Positions 1 through 4,492 of a DNA stretch of 9,310 nt are shown here, piece after piece. The DNA is from Hyphomicrobiales bacterium. Its GTDB lineage: Bacteria > Pseudomonadota > Alphaproteobacteria > Rhizobiales > JAJFHC01. Under the pieces are notes generated by a model. That model had not been told where the DNA came from and did no database searches. It saw nothing but the letters and a program-made list of their open reading frames with translations. The DNA lies in contig JAJFHC010000167.1 of NCBI GenBank assembly GCA_021775835.1, positions 1-9,310 on the forward strand, read 5' to 3'. Every line of letters starts with the position of its first letter. Position 1 is the stretch's first letter. The translations under genes and the position numbers were made by a program.

Positions 1-611
1 TCGTTTTCTTTGACATAAATTTCTGCGCCCGAATGCGTATCGAGACAAAGCAATCGATAAGTTTCGCCGGCTGACAGATCAAGAGGCAAGCCGACCTGTC
101 CGCCTGGCTCGATCCTGATGTCGGCGATTGCGTGACTATCGCGGTAGCGTCGCAACTCTTCTCCATAAGGGTGGCTGGAGGACGTGAAATAATCCTGGTA
201 GGCATCCTGGTCGCCATGCAGATCGAACATCGCGCCCGCGGGTGCATAGGCAAAACTCACCTCGATCGTATCGTCCAGAAGCGATTCGGTGTCCTTGTTG
301 CATATGCAGCAATGAACGCTGTCTTCAGCCACACGGTCAATCGTGGCGACGCTTCGAACGATCGCGCCGCAGAGCGGACAGACCATTCCCCACTCAAGGT
401 CGAAAAGTCCGAGCTTGGCACTATGCACGAACAGGTCGACCGTTTGCTCCCGGTCAATCCGGGCTGTGTCTGCAAACTCGTAGGGATTGATCCGGGCGGC
501 CCGGCTTGCCGGCAAAGCCTGCAGGTGCTGGCTGAAGCGCTTCAGTTCATCGGCACCACAACCACAGCGCAGTGCGGCCGTATCGAGTGTTGTTGAAATG
601 GACGGGGACAT
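1..611 (-). CDS. DUF5939 domain protein, N-terminal part of a probable adenylate/guanylate cyclase (partial, 3' end off window)
   Basis: The minus strand is open from an ATG at 611 to the window edge, giving 203 residues without a stop. Residues 42-117 follow the DUF5939 pattern: NPY near 42, then VDLFVHSAKLGLFDLEW (58-74), a CPLC pair at 78-81 and a second pair in HCCIC (Cys101 and Cys104), followed by an acidic VEVSF-type segment. The two Cys pairs suggest a zinc ribbon. In known family members this region precedes a class III nucleotidyl cyclase domain, so a cAMP/cGMP-producing role is likely, but the catalytic domain is not visible here. A GGAGAG ribosome binding site at 616-621 supports this start. 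The gene lies on the same strand as the GlxA-type regulator, 180 bp downstream of it, and its leader contains a concentric inverted repeat. An antisense open frame over the same stretch has no recognisable content. Confidence 0.72.
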   Translation of the reverse strand, partial: MSPSISTTLDTAALRCGCGADELKRFSQHLQALPASRAARINPYEFADTARIDREQTVDLFVHSAKLGLFDLEWGMVCPLCGAIVRSVATIDRVAEDSVHCCICNKDTESLLDDTIEVSFAYAPAGAMFDLHGDQDAYQDYFTSSSHPYGEELRRYRDSHAIADIRIEPGGQVGLPLDLSAGETYRLLCLDTHSGAEIYVKEN

Positions 612-615
612 GACG

Positions 616-622
616 TCTCTCC
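616..622 (-). promoter_or_regulatory. Ribosome binding site of the DUF5939 gene
   Basis: Read on the minus strand this is GGAGAGA, ending four bases before the ATG at 611, with the GGAG core about seven bases away. It fixes the start of the partial cyclase gene. Confidence 0.6.
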
Positions 623-632
623 AGTAATCGAA

Positions 633-677
633 CGAGGCCTATAGGGCGCCAACATCGTTGGAGGATAAGCGGCCTCG
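633..677. repeat. Concentric inverted repeat in the leader of the DUF5939 gene
   Basis: The outer arms CGAGGCC (633-639) and GGCCTCG (671-677) are perfect reverse complements. The inner arms CCAAC (649-653) and GTTGG (657-661) are also perfect, with ATC between them. Both pairs are centred on position 655. Transcribed toward the DUF5939 gene, this would fold into a long hairpin with an internal loop ending 22 bases before the start codon. As DNA it is a two-tier dyad suited to a dimeric regulator. The sequence does not tell these apart. There is no T-run beside it, so a terminator is unlikely. Confidence 0.5.
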
Positions 678-744
678 ACAAGATGAGATCATGTCTGGGT
701 TTAGCACGCAACAACCCATCCGGGTTCACGCCAGCGTGGGCTCC

Positions 745-760
745 GGTTTATGCATCAACC
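745..760. repeat. Imperfect 16-bp palindrome between regulator and cyclase genes
   Basis: GGTT-T-ATGCAT-C-AACC matches its own reverse complement at 14 of 16 positions. A TAAACC at 773-778 can also pair with GGTTTA at 745-750. It lies just downstream of the GlxA-type gene stop and about 135 bp upstream of the DUF5939 start, so it could be an operator or part of a 3' end. A palindrome of this quality could also arise by chance. Confidence 0.25.
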
Positions 761-791
761 TGTGCGCGCCACTAAACCTTTGGGCGCTGTA

Positions 792-1820
792 TCAACGGGC
801 TGTCGATGAAACCTTGTAGCGCTGCCGGTATCGATGGGGCGAGGTTCCGACTGTGCGTTTGAACAAACGTCGAAATGATCCGCCGTCTTCATAGCCAACC
901 TGGCCGGAAATGTCTTCAATGGGCTCGTCGGTCGTCTCCAGCATGTGTTTCGCTTCCTCGACCCGCAGGGACTGCACATAGTCGATGGGCGTATACCCCG
1001 TCGAGGCGTGAAAGCGCCGTTTGAAGGTGCGGTCGTTCAACCCCGAACGGCCCGCCATTTCCGCCACCGGGTTGGAGACGTGATAGTTTTCCGCAATCCA
1101 GCTCTGGCACTGGGCAATTGACGCATCTTCGTGTTGACGCGGCCGCACCATGGCGGCAAAAGGCAGTTGCCCCTGACTCCGGTCCCCAAAGAGAAATACC
1201 TTGGAAATTCTCCGCGCCTCGTCCTCGCCGCAAAACCGCGAAATGAGGTAAAGCGATAAATCGGTCCATGAGGCCGATCCTCCGCTGGTCACCACGTCGT
1301 GCTCTTTCCCCGAAGGCACCAGCACTTTCTCGGCCTGGAGTTTTACCTTCGGATAACACTGCTTGAATGTATCGCGGGCGCTCCAGTGGGTGGTCGCCTC
1401 ACGCCCGTCCAGGAATCCGGCCTCGGCCAACAACAACGACCCGGTGCACACCGAACAGATGATCGCCCCTTGGTCGTGTTGTCCCTGCAACCAGGCGATC
1501 GCCTCCGACCACAGGCCTGTCATGTCCAGATCGGGCTCCAGGAACAGGTCAGAAACAATGATCACATCCATTCGCGCCATTTCATTATAGGTGGCGTCAG
1601 GCACCAGCGGCACATTCAGCGGTGTGCGGATAAGATCGTGCGAGGGACCGACAATTCGTGGCGACATCTGCCGGCTTGGGACCTCATTACCCGTCAGTGT
1701 TTGCCACATTGTACCAACGCAGCTGAACACCTCATGCAGGCCATAGATCACGGCTGCAGAGGCCTCGGGAACGGCCAGAAGGCCAACAGACAGTTTTCGG
1801 GCATCGTAAGAAACAGGCAT
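792..1820 (-). CDS. GlxA family transcriptional regulator (DJ-1/PfpI-like sensor domain plus AraC-type DNA-binding domain)
   Basis: A 342-residue cytoplasmic transcription factor. The N-terminal DJ-1/PfpI-like domain covers roughly residues 8-190 and contains the elbow ICSVCTGSLLLAEAGFLDG with Cys125, followed by TTHW with His145, as usual in this class. Roughly residues 230-338 form a double helix-turn-helix AraC domain, seen in VAEMAGRSGLNDRTFKRRF and in the second-helix region ISGQVGYEDGGSFRRLFKR, with a GTSPHRYR ending. Known relatives (GbdR, CdhR, ArgR types) respond to glycine betaine, carnitine or arginine, but this ligand cannot be read from sequence. The start is taken at ATG 1820. 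A TTG at 1826 is in frame, but neither has a clear ribosome binding site, so a leaderless message is possible. The gene is divergent from the flavoprotein and methyltransferase pair, which it probably controls. Confidence 0.9.
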   Translation of the reverse strand: MPVSYDARKLSVGLLAVPEASAAVIYGLHEVFSCVGTMWQTLTGNEVPSRQMSPRIVGPSHDLIRTPLNVPLVPDATYNEMARMDVIIVSDLFLEPDLDMTGLWSEAIAWLQGQHDQGAIICSVCTGSLLLAEAGFLDGREATTHWSARDTFKQCYPKVKLQAEKVLVPSGKEHDVVTSGGSASWTDLSLYLISRFCGEDEARRISKVFLFGDRSQGQLPFAAMVRPRQHEDASIAQCQSWIAENYHVSNPVAEMAGRSGLNDRTFKRRFHASTGYTPIDYVQSLRVEEAKHMLETTDEPIEDISGQVGYEDGGSFRRLFKRTVGTSPHRYRQRYKVSSTAR

Positions 1821-1826
1821 ATCCAA

Positions 1827-1856
1827 GATATGTCACATTCAGCCCGTTTTTGTCAA
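1827..1856 (-). promoter_or_regulatory. Possible promoter of the GlxA-type regulator, perhaps giving a leaderless message
   Basis: On the minus strand a perfect TTGACA (1856-1851) is followed after 18 bp by CATATC (1832-1827), a weak -10. Transcription would then begin close to 1820, the proposed ATG itself. This agrees with the absence of a ribosome binding site there. The -10 match is poor, so this is tentative. Confidence 0.3.
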
Positions 1857-1860
1857 TTCC
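1831..1860. promoter_or_regulatory. Pair of TGTCA direct repeats, possible regulator binding sites
   Basis: TGTCACATTC (1831-1840) and TGTCAATTCC (1851-1860) agree at 7 of 10 positions and start exactly 20 bp apart, about two helical turns. AraC-type proteins usually bind direct repeats with this sort of spacing. The second repeat overlaps the TTGACA box of the regulator gene, so binding would be expected to affect its own expression. This is inference from pattern and position only. Confidence 0.35.
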
Positions 1861-1935
1861 ACTCCTAACGCTCTGCCGTCCAGCCATGACAAAACGCGTT
1901 CCAGAAAAGACACCGGAAGCAATGCCAGTGCGCAT

Positions 1936-1953
1936 GTCGCCAGACACGGCGAC
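1936..1953. repeat. Inverted repeat in the leader of the Tat-exported protein gene
   Basis: GTCGCC (1936-1941) and GGCGAC (1948-1953) are perfect reverse complements separated by six bases. It lies 55 bp upstream of the ATG at 2009, inside the divergent control region. It may be an operator or an mRNA hairpin. No T-run follows, so it does not look like a terminator. Confidence 0.3.
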
Positions 1954-1994
1954 GAACCGCCAACCGCTACCGGATTTCCAACTGATACGACCGC

Positions 1995-1999
1995 AAGGA
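1995..1999 (+). promoter_or_regulatory. Ribosome binding site for the Tat-signal start at 2009
   Basis: AAGGA lies nine bases before the ATG at 2009. It favours this start over earlier in-frame starts (TTG 1850, ATG 1886, ATG 1922). Those would place more than 40 residues of unlike sequence in front of the twin-arginine motif. Confidence 0.55.
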
Positions 2000-2008
2000 C
2001 AAAACAGA

Positions 2009-3406
2009 ATGTTTGAGACTTCACGCCGGAAACTGCTGGGCGCAACGATGCTGGGTGCCGGAGCAGCGCTGAACTCCATCGGTTTTCCAGCCTCCGCCAC
2101 CACACTCTCGCAGAAAGGAAACATCATGCTGGACAGAATCCCGCACCTGCCGCAGGGCCTGATCGAGGCTGCAAATTTTCCGCTGATCGACGCCATTCAC
2201 GGGCGCCGGTCGCGGCGTTTTGCCAAGGGCGCCTCGATCCCGGACGGCCCGCTCGCCTATACGTCAACGGAGGCGCCCGAGGCGTTGAGCAAGATCGAAC
2301 AGATGCTGTTGTTGACGACGGTTGCAGGCAATACCGGGTGGTCAAACCTGATCCCGCACAACCGCTTCTACTCCCCCAGGATACCCAATTACGCAGGTGC
2401 TGCGGGTGGCCGGACCTTCCCGTCTGCTGCCGGGTTCCATACGTCCGAGATCTTCTACACCGACGATAACGGCACCTACTTCATACCCACACGGGATATG
2501 GCACCGGTTTCAACACCCGGGGCAGCGGTTGATTTTCAAGCCTATCTCGCTGCGCATGAATCGCGGATCGTCAAACTCGGCGACGGACGATTGAACATCC
2601 CGCGCACGCCCCAGCACATGGAGGGGCACAACGAATGGTGCGCCAATGTTGCAGGCAGCACATTGGTGATCCCTGTGGCCGATCTGGCGCAACACTTGAT
2701 CCTTTCCCTCTGCTATCTGGTGCAGAACGGCGCCTGTATTTTCGATGACGTGAACGACAAGCCGATCCCCGATATTGACCGGTTCAAGTCCATCGTGGAT
2801 GTGCAGAATCCTTTTCCACTCACATATGTCGAACAATTGGCCTTGACTGAAGTGACCGTTGAGACCGCGACGTCGTGTTATGCAGGGGCGCTGATGCTTC
2901 AGGCGATGGGCCTTGGCGGCTGGATGTATGAGGGGATCAATCCGTTCAGCGTATTGGGCGCCAGTGGTGACCCGGCGGTGCCCGGACTGGGTTTTCGCTT
3001 TGACATGCCCGAAGGGGCGGTGCTGCCTCACGTGACGGGGCTTGAAGGCATCTTCGAGGCTCACACGCTACCCCATTCTGCCAGCATGCGCGACGCGGTC
3101 ATGTCCGTGGTCAATCGAAAATTCGGACCCGGCGGCCCTTTCAACACCGCCACCGACGGTCCTTATAAAAAGAGCGAAACTGTTCGCGCGAGTGCCGCCC
3201 CATTTGGAGAAGAAGCCATCGACTGCGTCGTGACAATGGCACAGTACATCTTTGATTCCTTCGGTCGGTTCCCCGCAACGGTGCCAGCGATTTTCACGCT
3301 GATGTATCTGCAGGCGCACAAACTCGATGCCGGATTCTACGACACGCATTTCGACAAGGGGGCGTATCTGCACACTCATGCGGACCATGACAGGAATTGG
3401 GCCTGA
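2009..3406 (+). CDS. Tat-exported nitroreductase-like flavoprotein of unknown function
   Basis: 465 residues. The N-terminus MFETSRRKLLG with a hydrophobic stretch to about residue 30 (PASA) is a twin-arginine signal, implying export of a folded, cofactor-bearing protein. Three blocks resemble FMN nitroreductases/SagB-type oxidoreductases: GRRSRRF (65-71), RTFPSAAGFHTSEIFY (135-150, cf. the PSaGalyP.E.Y motif) and LMLQAMGLGGWMYEG (295-309). Typical family members have about 200 residues. Here about 140 extra residues separate the second and third blocks and a long tail ends in a His-rich THADHDRNW segment, so substrate and reaction are unknown. The gene is divergent from the GlxA-type regulator and 35 bp ahead of a methyltransferase gene, probably co-transcribed. 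A second strong ribosome binding site and ATG (2126, residue 40) could yield a cytoplasmic form. The fold assignment is by motif reading only. Confidence 0.65.
   Translation: MFETSRRKLLGATMLGAGAALNSIGFPASATTLSQKGNIMLDRIPHLPQGLIEAANFPLIDAIHGRRSRRFAKGASIPDGPLAYTSTEAPEALSKIEQMLLLTTVAGNTGWSNLIPHNRFYSPRIPNYAGAAGGRTFPSAAGFHTSEIFYTDDNGTYFIPTRDMAPVSTPGAAVDFQAYLAAHESRIVKLGDGRLNIPRTPQHMEGHNEWCANVAGSTLVIPVADLAQHLILSLCYLVQNGACIFDDVNDKPIPDIDRFKSIVDVQNPFPLTYVEQLALTEVTVETATSCYAGALMLQAMGLGGWMYEGINPFSVLGASGDPAVPGLGFRFDMPEGAVLPHVTGLEGIFEAHTLPHSASMRDAVMSVVNRKFGPGGPFNTATDGPYKKSETVRASAAPFGEEAIDCVVTMAQYIFDSFGRFPATVPAIFTLMYLQAHKLDAGFYDTHFDKGAYLHTHADHDRNWA
2114..2119 (+). promoter_or_regulatory. Internal ribosome binding site for an alternative start at 2126
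   Basis: AAAGGA lies six bases before an in-frame ATG at 2126, a better match and spacing than the site at 1995-1999. Starting here would remove the whole twin-arginine signal and yield 426 residues beginning MLDRIPHLPQG. Confidence 0.45.
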
Positions 3407-3441
3407 GAAGGCGTAGCTGCCACGTGAAAGGATACGATCCG

Positions 3442-4209
3442 ATGGAACTCAGAACGATTTACACCCCCGAACTCATCGCAAGCCTGGAACACGGTTGGGG
3501 TGAAGGCTGGTTGTCTCCAGGCGGCAGGGACGAAGTTTCCAGGCTCATGAGCGGTATTGTTCTTGAGGGGAAAACCGTACTCGATATCGGCGTCGGTGCC
3601 GGCGGTCCTGCAATTCAGCTGCTGACCGAATTTGGTGCGCGCCACGTGACCGGGGTCGATATCGAGCAGGCGGTGATTGACAGGGCACAGTCGCTTTCCC
3701 GCGCCCAGCACCTGGGGGGCAGGCTCGATCTTCAGTGCATTCGCCCCGGTCCCCTGCCCTTTGCAAACGGTCGGTTCGATGTGGTTTTCAGCAAGGACAG
3801 CTTTGTCCACATCGCCGACAAGAAACTTCTGTTCGATGAAATCTTCCGGGTGCTGACACCAGACGGCGTTTGTGTCTTCAGCGACTGGTGCTGCGGCCCC
3901 CCTCCCTACAGTTCAGAAATGGAGCAGTTTCTGGAAAACGGCAAGGATTTCTCCATGGCGACATCGGGAGCCACTGTCGATTACCTGATTCAATCGGGCT
4001 TCTCGGAAGTCGACGTCCGCGACCGCAACGCCTGGTTCGCAGAATGTGCCGATCGTGAACTCGCGAAGGCTACCGGACCCGGGCGTCAACAGATGGTGCA
4101 CGATCTTGGCCTTGATGCCGCCGGAAGTATTACAGCCGCCGCAAAGCGCCGCGCCGTCATTGGACGCCAGGGACACTTGCGCCCAACTCACTTCAGGGCC
4201 GGAAAATGA
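3442..4209 (+). CDS. Class I SAM-dependent methyltransferase, phosphoethanolamine/sarcosine N-methyltransferase-like
   Basis: 255 residues, cytoplasmic, no signal peptide. The opening GWGEGWLSPGG (18-28) resembles the substrate-side motif of phosphoethanolamine N-methyltransferases. Motif I is VLDIGVGAGG (46-55), the acidic residue that binds the SAM ribose is in GVDIE (71-75), and FDVVFSKDSFVHIADK (112-127) and RVLTPDGVCVFSDW (136-149) follow family order. GHLRPTHFR near the end is also typical. The likely reaction is N-methylation of a small amine such as an ethanolamine or glycine derivative, but the acceptor is not proven. The ATG at 3442 is chosen because AAAGGA (3427-3432) lies nine bases before it. 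An in-frame GTG/ATG-type start near 3397 would overlap the previous gene and adds unlike residues. It follows the flavoprotein gene by 35 bp, suggesting one operon under the GlxA-type regulator. Confidence 0.8.
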   Translation: MELRTIYTPELIASLEHGWGEGWLSPGGRDEVSRLMSGIVLEGKTVLDIGVGAGGPAIQLLTEFGARHVTGVDIEQAVIDRAQSLSRAQHLGGRLDLQCIRPGPLPFANGRFDVVFSKDSFVHIADKKLLFDEIFRVLTPDGVCVFSDWCCGPPPYSSEMEQFLENGKDFSMATSGATVDYLIQSGFSEVDVRDRNAWFAECADRELAKATGPGRQQMVHDLGLDAAGSITAAAKRRAVIGRQGHLRPTHFRAGK

Positions 4210-4492
4210 TCCGACTACGGACATGTGACGCTGGAAGGTCGGTTCTACCCCACCTTTTCACCGCCTAACGGGAGTACTGCCGACAGCGGCTTGTGTCCCA
4301 ACTCGGACCTTCACCCGCCTTGCAGTCAACGTCATTGATGAATTGAAGTTAGCTATTTTGGGATCAGACTCGATTCCATGCCAAGCTGTGGTTTCAGCCC
4401 AGCAACAATTCAACAGTCATTCTGTTCACTTCAAGCTGGTAAGTTCGGCCTGTTAAAGTCCAGGTTAGATTAGCCAGATTCGAGATGTTTCA
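4210..4492. other. Convergent intergenic stretch, no gene seen
   Basis: These 283 bases separate two converging genes. Only weak structure is visible: a four-base-pair hairpin at 4210-4221, and two seven-base inverted pairs (TGAATTG 4339-4345 with CAATTCA 4406-4412; TTGAAGT 4343-4349 with ACTTCAA 4428-4434). None has a T-run, so no terminator can be called. The stretch is more AT-rich than the genes on its left. Confidence 0.4.

Noticed and set aside
132..596. 154-codon plus-strand open frame at the left end
   Set aside because: It is antisense to the DUF5939 gene, which has a family pattern, Cys pairs and a good ribosome binding site. The plus-strand translation has no recognisable content.
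1850..2008. Upstream extension of the Tat-exported protein to a TTG at 1850
   Set aside because: It would place 53 residues before the twin-arginine signal, has no ribosome binding site, and overlaps the divergent control region.
3397..3441. Earlier start of the methyltransferase overlapping the previous gene
   Set aside because: The extra residues are unlike the family, and the ATG at 3442 has a well-placed AAAGGA.
4210..4221. Hairpin directly after the methyltransferase as a terminator
   Set aside because: The stem is only four base pairs and no T-run follows.
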